Positions 17,153 to 25,522 of a stretch of DNA of 42,939 bases are shown piece by piece. Position numbers and translations under genes: made by a program. Numbering within the stretch: the first letter of the stretch is position 1; each line of letters begins with the position of its first letter. Location of the stretch: assembly GCA_013360685.1 (NCBI GenBank), contig JABWBD010000010.1:1-42939 (forward strand). Reading direction: 5' to 3'. The notes below the pieces were generated by a model. That model worked only from the letters and a program-made list of their open reading frames with translations. It searched no databases and was not told the origin of the DNA. Origin of the DNA: Pirellulales bacterium. Its GTDB lineage: Bacteria > Planctomycetota > Planctomycetia > Pirellulales > Thermoguttaceae.

Positions 17153-18271
17153 ATGACTCCCAGGCAACGGATCCAAGCCGTTTATCGCGGTGAAACCCCG
17201 GACCAGGTCCCGTTCATGCTCGACCTGTCGCACTGGTTCTACCACAAGAACCGGATGCCTTGGGATCTCAGCCGATCCTACGACGTGCCGGAGCACGCGC
17301 TAATCGACTACCACAAATCGGCCGGTGTCGGCTTCTATATGCCCAATCTCGGCAGCTTCTACGCGGTCGATTATCCGGACGACATCAAGGCTTCGACCCT
17401 CAAGAGCGAGGACGGCCGCGAGATCACGTGGTGGCTGGAGACCCCGCAAGGGCGGATCGAGCGGACCCGGGTCTGGGAGGATGCCACCTACTCTTGGGCA
17501 GTCAAGCGATGGGGAGTCAAGACGGAGCAGGACCTCCGCGTGCTCGGATATGCCCTGGCAAACCGGAGGTACCGGCCGCTCTGGGACCGCTACCAGGCTT
17601 GGGTGGATGCTGTCGGCGAGATGGGCGTCGTCTATGTCGGCCTGGGCTACAGCGCGATGGGCCACTTGCTCAACTACTGGCTGGGCGTCGAGGGCGTAAT
17701 GTATGCCGCCGTCGACTGGCCCGGGACGACGCGCGACGTCGTCGACCAGATCAATGCCAACCAGTTGAACCTGGTCGATCTGCTCGCCGCATCGCCCGTG
17801 GAATACGTGGTCATGGGCGACAACTTCTCCAGCGACGTGCAGCCGCCCCACTTTTTCGCGCGCTGGTCGCGGGCCTATTACGAAGAAGCGATCCGCCGGT
17901 TGCATGCGGCGGGCAAGTTCGTCGCGGTGCACATCGACGGGAAGCTGCGCGGGGCGCTGCGGATGATCCGCGACGCCGGCGCGGACTGCGCCGATGCGGT
18001 GACGCCCGTGCCGATGGGCGACCTGACGCCGGCCGAGTGCCGCGAGGAAGCCGGGCGGGAGTTCATTCTCTCCGGCGGCGTTGCCCCCAATCTCTGGCTG
18101 CCGGATACCGGTCTCGAAGCGTTCCGAGAGGCCGCTCTCCGCTGGCTCGACCTGCGGACGAAGAGCCCTCGGCTCATCGCGAACGCGGGCGACCAGGTGC
18201 CGCCTTACGCGGACGAGGACCGGATCAAGATCCTGCGCGACCTTGTGGACAAGTATGGAACCTACCAGTAG
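17153..18271 (+). CDS. uroporphyrinogen decarboxylase (URO-D/MtaA) family protein
   Basis: The longer frame from 16670 was rejected: ATG at 17153 has AGGAG 9 bases upstream, and family similarity (MTPRQRIQAVYRGETPDQVP) starts at once. The product has 372 residues. The barrel shows VHIDGKLRGALRMI near residue 260 and AGDQVPPYADEDRI at the end, as in URO-D/methyltransferase relatives. The HxC zinc motif of cobamide methyltransferases is not visible in the HIDG segment. True HemE is unlikely because its N-terminal Arg signature is missing. The reaction is unknown. Two small genes follow on the same strand. Confidence 0.8.
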   Translation: MTPRQRIQAVYRGETPDQVPFMLDLSHWFYHKNRMPWDLSRSYDVPEHALIDYHKSAGVGFYMPNLGSFYAVDYPDDIKASTLKSEDGREITWWLETPQGRIERTRVWEDATYSWAVKRWGVKTEQDLRVLGYALANRRYRPLWDRYQAWVDAVGEMGVVYVGLGYSAMGHLLNYWLGVEGVMYAAVDWPGTTRDVVDQINANQLNLVDLLAASPVEYVVMGDNFSSDVQPPHFFARWSRAYYEEAIRRLHAAGKFVAVHIDGKLRGALRMIRDAGADCADAVTPVPMGDLTPAECREEAGREFILSGGVAPNLWLPDTGLEAFREAALRWLDLRTKSPRLIANAGDQVPPYADEDRIKILRDLVDKYGTYQ

Positions 18272-18322
18272 CAGCACGCTTACTTTGCTCTTCTTCCTAA
18301 TCCAAACCCGGAGAACCTGTCG

Positions 18323-19018
18323 ATGACGACACGAATAACGCGACGTTCCGTATGCCAACTCCTGGCGGCCGGCCCTGCCGCGCTGAGTTGGATGGCCGCC
18401 AACAGCATGGCAGCCGATCGCGACAAGAAGGCGCAGCCGAGAGTCCTGATGCCGGTCGGCGACGCCACGGAGGTGGTCGACACCCTGTATCCGTTCTTCC
18501 GCCTGGCCGAGGAAGGCTACAAGGTGGTCGTCTGCGGCCCGGAAGCCCGCATGTACCACATGGTGACCCACGAGATCCCGCCCGACAGCAACATCCCGTG
18601 GGATATCACCCAGGAGCGGCCCGGCTACCATATCAAGGCCGAGGCGGCGTTCCGGGACGTGGATCCGGCCGAATACGCCGGGCTATTTGTTTCCGGCGGA
18701 CGCGCTCCGGAGTACCTTCGCTACGACAAGGACCTGATTCGGATCACGAAGCACTTCTTCGAGACCAACAAGCCGGTGGCCGTCGTCTGCCACGGAGTGG
18801 AGATCGTGGCGGCCGCGGGCGCGCTCAACGGCCGGAAGATGACCACCGTCAAGAAGTGCGCCCTGGACGTCACGCAGTTCGGCGGCACGTTCATCAATGA
18901 GCCCTGCGTCGTCGACGGCAATCTCATTAGCGCCGGCACATGGCACGACTACGACACGCCTTTCATGAAGGTCTTTATCGAACAACTCAGGAAAGTCGCC
19001 GCGCCGAAGGGCGAATAG
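18323..19018 (+). CDS. exported DJ-1/PfpI family protein
   Basis: The 231-residue protein starts with a Tat-like leader (TTRITRRSVCQLLAAG, hydrophobic to about residue 31). The DJ-1/PfpI domain begins at RVLMPVGDATEVVDTL (about 40). The elbow Cys lies in AVVCHGVEIV (about residue 156), followed by the expected His. EAGYKVVV-like and YAGLFVSGG blocks are present. Members include glyoxalases, proteases and chaperones, so activity cannot be set from sequence. It follows the decarboxylase-like gene by 51 bp. Confidence 0.85.
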   Translation: MTTRITRRSVCQLLAAGPAALSWMAANSMAADRDKKAQPRVLMPVGDATEVVDTLYPFFRLAEEGYKVVVCGPEARMYHMVTHEIPPDSNIPWDITQERPGYHIKAEAAFRDVDPAEYAGLFVSGGRAPEYLRYDKDLIRITKHFFETNKPVAVVCHGVEIVAAAGALNGRKMTTVKKCALDVTQFGGTFINEPCVVDGNLISAGTWHDYDTPFMKVFIEQLRKVAAPKGE

Positions 19019-19075
19019 CGGCCTGATCCGTCACCTCGGGAACGACCGTGCGCGACTCGTCATGGGGTGTTCGGT

Positions 19076-19127
19076 GATGGAATGCTGGGGCACAGGGGTG
19101 GCTGTTCCGATATCCCAGTATTCCATC
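19076..19127. repeat. imperfect inverted repeat (14 bp arms)
   Basis: GATGGAATGCTGGG (19076-19089) and CCCAGTATTCCATC (19114-19127) pair with one mismatch around a 24-base loop, in the 194 bp gap after the DJ-1-like gene. The right arm continues into further TTCCA-type repeats (ATCATTCCAACACTCCAG). No T-run follows. It is probably a dispersed intergenic palindrome that may also end transcription. Confidence 0.5.
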
Positions 19128-19212
19128 ATTCCAACACTCCAGCCTCCCCCGCCCCTGCCCCGATCCCGAAACAGGCGACGGAAGCCGTGCGAGACCGTCA
19201 GGAGACATCCCC

Positions 19213-20316
19213 TTGCCGTACCCGAAGATCGACCCTAGGAAACTCGACGTCTTTCCGCTTGCCGAGCGGCCAAATATCACGCGAATCGAAGAGGAGGCGC
19301 TCGATCCGGCGTCGGCGGCGCCCGCCGCCGGGCCCGAATCGGACCGCCAGATCAAACAGCTCGCCGAGGCGATCCGCGTAGCGCGGTCGCGCGGTGCGGC
19401 AGTGATGTTGACCTACGGGGCCCACGTGGTGAAGAACTGCTGCGCGTTGTTAGTCAACTGGCTCGTTGAAAACGGCTGGCTAACGCATCTGGCCACCCAG
19501 GGCGCCGGCGTGATCCACGACTGGGAATTCGCCTTTTTGGGCCAGTCGGGCGAGTGGGTCCGCGACAATGCCCCGGTCGGGCGGTTCGGAAGCTGGGAAG
19601 AGACGGGCCGCTGGATCAACCTGGCGGTGATTGCCGGGGCGGCCGAAGGGCTGGGGTTCGGGGAAGCGATGGGCAGGTTGATCCAAGACGACGGCCTTGA
19701 GCTGCCGCCGGCCGAAGAACTCCGCCGCCGGATTACCGAGGATCCCGGCCATGAGCTAACGGCGGCGCGCGCAGACCTGCTATGGACCATCGAGCAATTT
19801 GGGCTGCGGCCCGGCCGGCACACAGTCAACCACCCCTTCCGCCGCTACTCGATTCTTGCCTGCGCTTGCGGCCGGCGCGTGCCACTGACGGTGCACCCGG
19901 GGATCGGCTACGACATCATCGTCAATCATCCTCTGTACCATGGCGGCGCGATCGGTCGCGCGGCGACGACCGACGTCCGCGTATTCACCGAGAGCGTGGA
20001 TCGGCTGGACGGCGGCATCTACCTGTCGGTCGGGTCGGCGATCATGAGCCCGCAGGTCTTTGAGAAGGCGTTCAGCGCGGCGAACAACCTGCGGCGCCGC
20101 AAGGGGCGGCCGATGCTCAGCGACCACCGGATCGTGATCGTTGATATCCAGGCGGGCGGAGGTTGGGACTGGTCCGCCGGGGAGCCGCCCAAGGACAATC
20201 CCGCCTATTATCTCCGTTACTGCAAGAGTTTCTACCGCATGGGCGGGACACTCGAGTACCTGCAGTGCGACAACCGCGTCTTCCTGGCCAACCTGGTGCA
20301 GAGGCTCCGCACCTGA
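19213..20316 (+). CDS. possible deoxyhypusine-synthase-like NAD-fold protein
   Basis: The 367-residue protein starts at TTG 19213, with AGGAGA 7 bases upstream; there is no better ATG near. Residues about 58-115 (AVMLTYGAHVVKNC, LVENGWLTHLATQGAGVIHDWE) resemble the nucleotide-binding region of deoxyhypusine synthase relatives found in some bacteria. The catalytic Lys region of true deoxyhypusine synthase was not recognised. No signal peptide is seen. Conserved-looking blocks CACGRRVPLTVHPGIGYDI (about 217-235) and YLSVGSAIMSPQVFEKA (about 273-289) may be useful for searching. I do not know its function. Confidence 0.5.
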   Translation: MPYPKIDPRKLDVFPLAERPNITRIEEEALDPASAAPAAGPESDRQIKQLAEAIRVARSRGAAVMLTYGAHVVKNCCALLVNWLVENGWLTHLATQGAGVIHDWEFAFLGQSGEWVRDNAPVGRFGSWEETGRWINLAVIAGAAEGLGFGEAMGRLIQDDGLELPPAEELRRRITEDPGHELTAARADLLWTIEQFGLRPGRHTVNHPFRRYSILACACGRRVPLTVHPGIGYDIIVNHPLYHGGAIGRAATTDVRVFTESVDRLDGGIYLSVGSAIMSPQVFEKAFSAANNLRRRKGRPMLSDHRIVIVDIQAGGGWDWSAGEPPKDNPAYYLRYCKSFYRMGGTLEYLQCDNRVFLANLVQRLRT

Positions 20317-20401
20317 GCGGCGCACGCCCGTCGGCCGGCGCGCCCAGCCGATTGCGGACTTCTGGACCGATGCTCCTCGCCGGCCGCCGGGCAGATTGCC
20401 G

Positions 20402-21364
20402 CTAAAACCACTTGCTGCGGATGAAATAGTAGACCATACCCGCGGGCACCGCCACACAGCTTACCAGCATGGCCACCATCATCCGCTCGTCGTGAAAGGG
20501 AAACTGCTCGAAGTTCTGGCCGAAGAAGCCCGTGATGAACGTGAGCGGCAGGAAGATCGCGCTGAGGATCGTCAGCCGCTTCATGATTTCGTTGGTCCGC
20601 TCCGAGGCCGACCAGAGATAGGCGTCCAGGGCGTTGCTCAGGAGGTCGCGGGTGGCTTCGAGCGACTCGTGCAACCGCAGGACGTGGTCGTAGACGTCGC
20701 GGAAGTACACGGCCGTCCGCTCCTCCACCCATCCCTCGCCTCGCTTGGCCAACAGCGCGAACACGTCGCGCTGCGGCGAGAGCACCTTGCGGAGCCTCAC
20801 CAGCAGACGTTTGTAATGAAAAATCTCGGCCAGTTCGACCGCGGTGCGATTGCTCAGCACGCGGTCCTCAATACTGTCCACCTGGGCAGCGATTTCATCC
20901 AGCAGCGGGAAGAACGAGTCCACGATCGCGTCGGCGATGAGGTAGGCCACGAAGTCGGGCCCGCGGCGGAGGACTGCCCCTTCCCCTTCGAGCCGCTGCC
21001 AGACGGCCTCCAGTCCTGGAATCGGTTCGGCATGGACCGTGATCAGAAAACGCTCGCCGAGGAACAGGTGCAGTTCCTGGGACTCGACGTCCTCGCTCTC
21101 CTGCGAGGGCAAGCGGAAGCCGTGGATGACCAGGAAGAGATAGTCTCCGTAGGTCTCCAGCTTGGGGCGCTGGTCGAAATGGGCGCAGTCCTCAATGGTC
21201 AGGGGATGGAGCGAAAAACGCTCGGCCAACAGGGCCAGTTGGGCCGTATCCTGCGCCGCCAAGTCTACCCAGCGCTTGATGCCTTCCGGCGGCGGCGCGA
21301 CGTTGTCCTCGCCCTGCTGCGTCTTCACGGGCCCCTGCGGGCCGACCTCAAGAACGCGAAACAT
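20402..21364 (-). CDS. corA: CorA-family magnesium/cobalt transporter
   Basis: The frame extends to a TTG at 21403, but the ATG at 21364 has GAGGA 9 bases upstream and starts MFRVLEVG, so I chose it (320 residues). A cytoplasmic alpha/beta domain (WVDL, HPLTIEDC near residue 55) and a long coiled region lead to two C-terminal membrane helices (about 262-282 and 293-313). The signature loop reads GFFGQNF where classical CorA has YGMNF: Gly and Asn are kept but Met is Gln. CorA forms pentamers that import Mg2+. It lies downstream of rrf2 on the same strand. Confidence 0.92.
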   Translation of the reverse strand: MFRVLEVGPQGPVKTQQGEDNVAPPPEGIKRWVDLAAQDTAQLALLAERFSLHPLTIEDCAHFDQRPKLETYGDYLFLVIHGFRLPSQESEDVESQELHLFLGERFLITVHAEPIPGLEAVWQRLEGEGAVLRRGPDFVAYLIADAIVDSFFPLLDEIAAQVDSIEDRVLSNRTAVELAEIFHYKRLLVRLRKVLSPQRDVFALLAKRGEGWVEERTAVYFRDVYDHVLRLHESLEATRDLLSNALDAYLWSASERTNEIMKRLTILSAIFLPLTFITGFFGQNFEQFPFHDERMMVAMLVSCVAVPAGMVYYFIRSKWF

Positions 21365-21390
21365 AGTCTTGTGGTCCTCGACAGATCGAT

Positions 21391-21413
21391 GGGTTGCGGC
21401 CAAGCCGCAACCC
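21391..21413. repeat. perfect 10 bp inverted repeat
   Basis: GGGTTGCGGC (21391-21400), loop CAA, GCCGCAACCC (21404-21413). It lies between rrf2 and corA, partly inside the rejected TTG extension of corA. The stem is strong, but no T-run follows on either strand. It could attenuate transcription from rrf2 into corA or be a dispersed palindrome. Confidence 0.55.
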
Positions 21414-21460
21414 TGTGGGGTACGGGGTTGACGGGGTACTGGCGTGGTGGAATCCTGGAG

Positions 21461-21913
21461 TCATTCCGCCTCGGGATCGTCTCGGCGTGCGGAAGATCGC
21501 TTCCGCCGCCGGTGGACTTCAAAGGCGGCGAGGTCGGCAATCGTGGTCTTCTTGAGGAAGCGGGTCAGTTGCGAGCGCGAGGTCCTACAGAACGCATGCG
21601 CGGGACACGCCCGATTCCCGCTGCACACCGCATTGCCCAGCATGCACCGCGGTTGAAGGACTTCGTCGTCCAAAGCCACGCAGAGTTCGTAAAGGGTGAT
21701 GCTCCGGGCCGGGCGCGCCAGGACGACGCCTCCGCCCACGCCGCGCTGGGTCGAAACCAAGTTCTTACGTGCCAAGACGTTGATGATCTTTGCCAGGTAC
21801 GCTCCGGGAATCGAGCACTCCCTGGCGACGGCCTTGACCAACACCGGCTCTCCCTTCCGGCCGGCGATGTAGCCCAACGCGCTGGCTGCGTAGGAGGATG
21901 CCTGGCTGATCAT
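21461..21913 (-). CDS. Rrf2-family transcriptional regulator with Fe-S cysteines
   Basis: The frame extends to 21979, but those residues are encoded by the palindromic element at 21937-22020. The ATG at 21913 starts the normal Rrf2 N-terminus (MISQASSYAASALGYIA), giving 150 residues. A winged helix spans about 1-70, with the GGVVLARP wing near 61. Cysteines 90, 97 and 103 match the spacing of cluster ligands in NsrR/IscR-type members, with a further C109. Such proteins sense NO, oxygen or Fe-S status. Its position divergent from ccoNO, with a dyad in between, suggests it controls the cbb3 operon. The C-terminal tail is basic, then acidic. Confidence 0.88.
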   Translation of the reverse strand: MISQASSYAASALGYIAGRKGEPVLVKAVARECSIPGAYLAKIINVLARKNLVSTQRGVGGGVVLARPARSITLYELCVALDDEVLQPRCMLGNAVCSGNRACPAHAFCRTSRSQLTRFLKKTTIADLAAFEVHRRRKRSSARRDDPEAE

Positions 21914-21936
21914 CGGAGCGGTTCCAGTTGAGACGC

Positions 21937-22020
21937 TAACAAAACGGGGACGGGCACCCTCGCGTCGCCCGGTTTTCAAGCCGGCTTCGAACTGGGCCGG
22001 GAGCCAGTCATTGCCTTGTT
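21937..22020 (-). repeat. approximately 84 bp palindromic element, copy A
   Basis: The outer arms start AACAAAACGGGGAC (21938-21951) and end GCCTTGTT (22013-22020); 15 of 22 arm positions pair. The core contains the 10 bp palindrome AAGCCGGCTT (21978-21987). It matches copy B (29002-29086) in length, in the GCGAGGGTGCC-GTCCCCGTTTTGTT arm and in CCGGGAGCC. Both copies have the same orientation relative to the gene downstream (here rrf2, minus strand). It resembles REP/MITE-like elements; no transposase is in the window. Confidence 0.65.
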
Positions 22021-22059
22021 CGGCGAGCGCCAGGAACGGGTTTGCCGGTGAGCATGTAG

Positions 22060-22080
22060 CCGAGGCCCGCCGAGCCTCGG
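22060..22080. repeat. 7 bp hairpin repeat
   Basis: CCGAGGC (22060-22066), 7-base loop, GCCTCGG (22074-22080): a perfect stem in the rrf2-ccoNO spacer, likely a dispersed intergenic palindrome. Confidence 0.45.
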
Positions 22081-22253
22081 ATTCCAGCGTCTCGGAGTGG
22101 CGCTGCTACGGGAAAGTCGTTCTCTGCCGCCGGTCGTGGCGCCTGTCAGGCGTCAGTATGGCAATTAAGGAGCCGGGCGTCAAGAATTCCGCCGCTCGCC
22201 TGACCGCAAAGCCCTTGACGGACTCGACGCGCCGGGTGAAAATCGACGCTGAT

Positions 22254-22285
22254 TTGACGATTAGATGATCTGTTGGTCATCTATT
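22254..22285 (+). promoter_or_regulatory. candidate operator/promoter for ccoNO
   Basis: TAGATGA (22262-22268), 8-base spacer, TCATCTA (22277-22283) is a perfect 7 bp dyad. The AGATG...CATCT core resembles NsrR-type Rrf2 sites (spacing 10 here, 11 in the classical site as I recall it). TTGACG at 22254-22259 could be a -35; a -10 is not clear (TCTATT at 22280-22285 would need a 20 bp spacer). It ends 48 bp before the ccoNO start and faces the divergent rrf2 gene. Confidence 0.5.
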
Positions 22286-22331
22286 CCTGGCCGTTTGAGC
22301 CGGCGCAGCCCACGGCAGATGGAGGTCGGAA

Positions 22332-24707
22332 GTGACGCCCGAAACCCTGGCAATCCAAGCGCGCGAGGCTCCGCACCCGGGCGCGGGCGGGTCTGCCCCG
22401 CTGGAGCGGTTTGTCTACAACGACGCGATCGTGCGAGCCTTTCTCCTGGCGACCGTCCTGTGGGGCGTCGTCGCTTTTCTGGTGGGACTGCTGGTCGCCC
22501 TGCAGTTGGCGTTGCCGGTCGTGAATCTCGGTTTCTCGTTCACGTCCTTCGGCCGGATGCGGCCTCTGCACACCAACGCGGCCATTTTCGCCTTTGCGGG
22601 CAATGCCGTGTTCGCGGCCATTTATCATTCGACACAGCGGCTCGCGAAGGCCCGCCTGTTCAGCGACTTCTTGGGCCAGGTCCACTTCTGGGGCTGGCAG
22701 GCGATCATCGTCGGGGCCGCCGTCACGTTGCCCCTGGGGGTGACGACGGGCAAGGAATACGCGGAGTTGGAATGGCCGATCGACATCGCCATTGCGCTGG
22801 TTTGGGTGGTTTTTGCGATCAACTTTTTCGGCACCCTCGTCCGCCGCCGCGAGCGGCACATGTACGTGAGCCTGTGGTTCTACATCGCCACCATCATCAC
22901 GATCGCCGTGCTCCACATCTTCAACAGCCTGGAATTGCCCATGGAGGCGATGAAGAGCTACCCCGTATATGCCGGCGTGCAGGACGCTTTTATGCAGTGG
23001 TGGTACGGGCACAACGCCGTGGGTTTCATGCTTACCACGCCGTTCCTGGGGCTGATGTACTATTATCTTCCCAAGGCGGCCGAACGGCCGGTGTATTCCT
23101 ACCGGCTGAGCATCGTCCACTTCTGGGCCCTGGTCTTTATTTACATCTGGGCCGGACCGCATCATCTCCACTACACTGCCCTGCCGGAATGGGCCTCGAC
23201 GCTGGGGATGCTCTTTTCGATCATGTTATGGATGCCGTCGTGGGGAGGCATGCTCAACGGCCTGCTCACGCTCCGCGGGGCCTGGAACAAGGTGACTGCC
23301 GAGCCGATCCTGAAGTTCTTCGTCGTCGGCGTCACCTTCTACGGCATGTCGACCTTCGAGGGGCCGCTGCTCTCCGTCAAGGAGGTCAATGCCCTGGCGC
23401 ACTACACCGATTGGATCATCGCCCACGTCCACGCCGGGGCGCTGGGCTGGGTCGGATTGATGACCTTCGGCATGCTCTACTGGCTCATGCCGCGGATGTT
23501 CCAGGTGCCGCTGTGGAGCAAGAAGCTGGCCGACGCCCACTTCTGGATCGCCACGATCGGCATCCTCCTTTATATCGTGCCGATCTACGTCGCCGGATTG
23601 ACCCAGGGGCTGATGTGGCGGGCGATCGACAGCACGGGGAACCTCTCCTATCCCGACTTCGTGGAGACCGTGTTGGCCCTGATGCCGATGTACTGGCTGC
23701 GGCTCGTGGGCGGCACGTTGTACTTGGCCGGCGCGGTGCTCTGCGGCGTGAACTGTTTGAAGACGATGGCCGCCCGGCCGGCGCGCTATGAAGAGCCGGT
23801 CCACGAGGCCCCGGCGCTGGCTCGCGATTACGTGGAGCCTCCCAAGCCCCGGTCACGGCTGAAAGACGCCCCGGTGCTCGATCTGGCGCACCGGCTGGAT
23901 GTGTGGCAACAGGGCTGGTGGCACCGCCGCTGGGAGCGCAGGCCCCTGCGGTTCACCGTCTGGGTGACCATTGCCGTGATCGTCGCGTCGTTGTTCGAGA
24001 TCATCCCGCTCTTCCTGATCCGCTCGAACGTTCCGACGATCGCCTCGGTCAAGCCCTACACGCCGCTGGAACTGCTCGGGCGCGACGTTTACCTGAGCGA
24101 GGGCTGTTACAACTGTCACTCGCAAATGGTCCGCCCCATACTCGCCGAGACGAAACGCTACGGCGAATACTCGAAGCCCGGCGAATCGGTCTTCGACCAT
24201 CCTTTCCAGTGGGGCTCGCGGCGGATCGGCCCCGACCTGGCGCGCGAGGGGGGCAAGCAGTCGGCGTTGTGGCACGTGCTTCATTTCCAGGACCCGCGGC
24301 AGGTGACGCAAGGGTCGGTCATGCCCGCGTATCCCTGGCTGCTGGAGCGTCAGATCGACTTCAACGTGATCGAGCCGCGGATGGCGGCCATGCAGCGGTT
24401 GGGCGTGAGCTATCGCGACGACGAGATCCGGGACGCCGCGGAATCGGCCCGCCGGCAGGCGAGCGTCGTTGCCGCCAACGTCGTGGCCGACCAGGGTCCC
24501 GCGGGCTTGGAGAACAAGGAGGTCATCGCCCTGGTCGCATACCTCGACCGGCTGGGAAAAGACCTTTTTGAAACACCGCCGAGCGCGGAATCGCCAACGG
24601 CATCACAGACCGCGGGCAACGAACCGGCCGGCCGGGAGCGGCCGCCGACACAGAATGTCAAGAAAGCGGAAACAACTACGGCTGCCATCGGCGCGGCGGC
24701 GCCCTAA
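22332..24707 (+). CDS. ccoNO: fused cbb3-type cytochrome c oxidase subunits I and II (CcoN-CcoO)
   Basis: The 791-residue membrane protein joins CcoN (about residues 1-500) to CcoO (about 540-755). CcoN shows the haem/copper histidines: H80 in RPLHTNA, WWYGHNAVGF near 225, GPHHLHY near 279 and IAHVHAGALGW near 362, across about 12 helices. A charged linker leads to the CcoO membrane anchor (about 538-556) and one haem c site, CYNCH, at 591-595, with a MPAYPWL Met-ligand region near 660. The enzyme reduces oxygen to water with high affinity and pumps protons. The tail after 755 is Ala/Pro/Thr-rich. GTG start with GGAGG 6 bases upstream. CcoQ and CcoP follow. Confidence 0.95.
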   Translation: MTPETLAIQAREAPHPGAGGSAPLERFVYNDAIVRAFLLATVLWGVVAFLVGLLVALQLALPVVNLGFSFTSFGRMRPLHTNAAIFAFAGNAVFAAIYHSTQRLAKARLFSDFLGQVHFWGWQAIIVGAAVTLPLGVTTGKEYAELEWPIDIAIALVWVVFAINFFGTLVRRRERHMYVSLWFYIATIITIAVLHIFNSLELPMEAMKSYPVYAGVQDAFMQWWYGHNAVGFMLTTPFLGLMYYYLPKAAERPVYSYRLSIVHFWALVFIYIWAGPHHLHYTALPEWASTLGMLFSIMLWMPSWGGMLNGLLTLRGAWNKVTAEPILKFFVVGVTFYGMSTFEGPLLSVKEVNALAHYTDWIIAHVHAGALGWVGLMTFGMLYWLMPRMFQVPLWSKKLADAHFWIATIGILLYIVPIYVAGLTQGLMWRAIDSTGNLSYPDFVETVLALMPMYWLRLVGGTLYLAGAVLCGVNCLKTMAARPARYEEPVHEAPALARDYVEPPKPRSRLKDAPVLDLAHRLDVWQQGWWHRRWERRPLRFTVWVTIAVIVASLFEIIPLFLIRSNVPTIASVKPYTPLELLGRDVYLSEGCYNCHSQMVRPILAETKRYGEYSKPGESVFDHPFQWGSRRIGPDLAREGGKQSALWHVLHFQDPRQVTQGSVMPAYPWLLERQIDFNVIEPRMAAMQRLGVSYRDDEIRDAAESARRQASVVAANVVADQGPAGLENKEVIALVAYLDRLGKDLFETPPSAESPTASQTAGNEPAGRERPPTQNVKKAETTTAAIGAAAP

Positions 24708-24718
24708 GGAGAACGTGC

Positions 24719-24916
24719 GTGGGCCTGAAAGGACTCATGAGCGGAATGGGCATGAGCAGCTTCACCATCGCCGCGATGGTGATCGCCCTGGCCACGTTCG
24801 TTGCCGTCGTGATCTGGACGTTCCGCCGGCCGCGCGACGAGATGGAGGCCGACTCCCGGCTCTGGATGGACGACGAGGACCGGGACCTGTCGCTGGCAGT
24901 GGAAAGACGCATTTGA
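24719..24916 (+). CDS. ccoQ: CcoQ/FixQ-like small oxidase subunit
   Basis: The 65-residue protein has one membrane helix (about residues 14-35, SFTIAAMVIALATFVAVVIW) followed by an acidic tail (RPRDEMEADSR), the plan of CcoQ/FixQ, which stabilises the assembled cbb3 complex. The assignment rests on size, topology and its place between ccoNO and ccoP. It starts at GTG 24719 with AAGGAG upstream, 11 bp after ccoNO. Confidence 0.75.
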   Translation: MGLKGLMSGMGMSSFTIAAMVIALATFVAVVIWTFRRPRDEMEADSRLWMDDEDRDLSLAVERRI

Positions 24917-24928
24917 GAGGGACACCCC

Positions 24929-25522
24929 ATGGCCGACGACCGATTGCTCGATCATGTGTACGACGGCATCCAGGAATACGACAATCCATGTCCCCGCTGG
25001 TGGTACTTGGTCCTCTGGGCGACCGTTCTTTTCAGTCCGCTCTATTTCCTCTTTTTTCACGTTGGCAGTTCCGGATGGACGTTGAGCCAGTCCTATGACC
25101 AGGAGGTGGCCGACAATCTCAATCTCCGTTTCGCCGAGATCGGCGAATTGACGGCGGACGAACCGACCTTGTTGAAGTACATGCACGAGCCCGATTGGCT
25201 GGCCATTGGCACGGGGGTGTATAGCACGCACTGCAAGTCCTGCCACGCAGCGGACGGCAGCGGCCTGGTCGGTCCCAACCTCACCGACGATGTCTACAAG
25301 AACGTCCGCTCTCTGGCGGATATCGCCAAAATCGTTGAGGACGGCGCTGCCGGAGGAAGCATGCCGGCCTGGCGTAATCGACTTCACCCCAACGAAATCG
25401 TGCTGGTATCGGCCTATGTGGCCGGTTTGCGGGGCAAGAATCTTCCGGGCCCTCGCGGCGCGGAGGGAAAAGCGGCCCCGCCCTGGCCCAAGGGGAAGCC
25501 CGACGGGGTCGACCTGCAATGA
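24929..25522 (+). CDS. ccoP: CcoP-type subunit III with a single haem c
   Basis: The 197-residue protein carries the FixP N-terminal motif (YDGIQEYDNPCPRWW, residues 11-25), one membrane helix (about 26-46) and one cytochrome c domain with CKSCH at 102-106 and a likely Met ligand in GGSMPAW near 150. Classical CcoP has two haem c domains and about 300 residues, so this is a one-haem form. It would pass electrons from a soluble donor to CcoO. It overlaps ccoG by 4 bp (ATGA), indicating translational coupling. Confidence 0.92.
   Translation: MADDRLLDHVYDGIQEYDNPCPRWWYLVLWATVLFSPLYFLFFHVGSSGWTLSQSYDQEVADNLNLRFAEIGELTADEPTLLKYMHEPDWLAIGTGVYSTHCKSCHAADGSGLVGPNLTDDVYKNVRSLADIAKIVEDGAAGGSMPAWRNRLHPNEIVLVSAYVAGLRGKNLPGPRGAEGKAAPPWPKGKPDGVDLQ

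Larger units (their letters stand above)
21914..22331. other. divergent control region between rrf2 and ccoNO
   Basis: This 418 bp spacer has no gene. In order it holds the palindromic element 21937-22020, a 7 bp hairpin 22060-22080, TTGACG boxes at 22215-22220 and 22254-22259, and the dyad 22262-22283. GGAGG at 22321-22325 serves the GTG start of ccoNO. Confidence 0.6.

Noticed and set aside
21391-21413. Rho-independent terminator after rrf2
   Set aside because: The stem is strong, but no T-run follows on either strand, so only an inverted repeat is reported.
20141-21931. 596-codon plus-strand frame across corA and rrf2
   Set aside because: It overlaps three confident genes and shows no domain.
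21914-21979. 22-residue N-terminal extension of the Rrf2 regulator
   Set aside because: It is encoded by palindromic element copy A and starts at a TTG without a ribosome-binding site; normal Rrf2 similarity begins at 21913.
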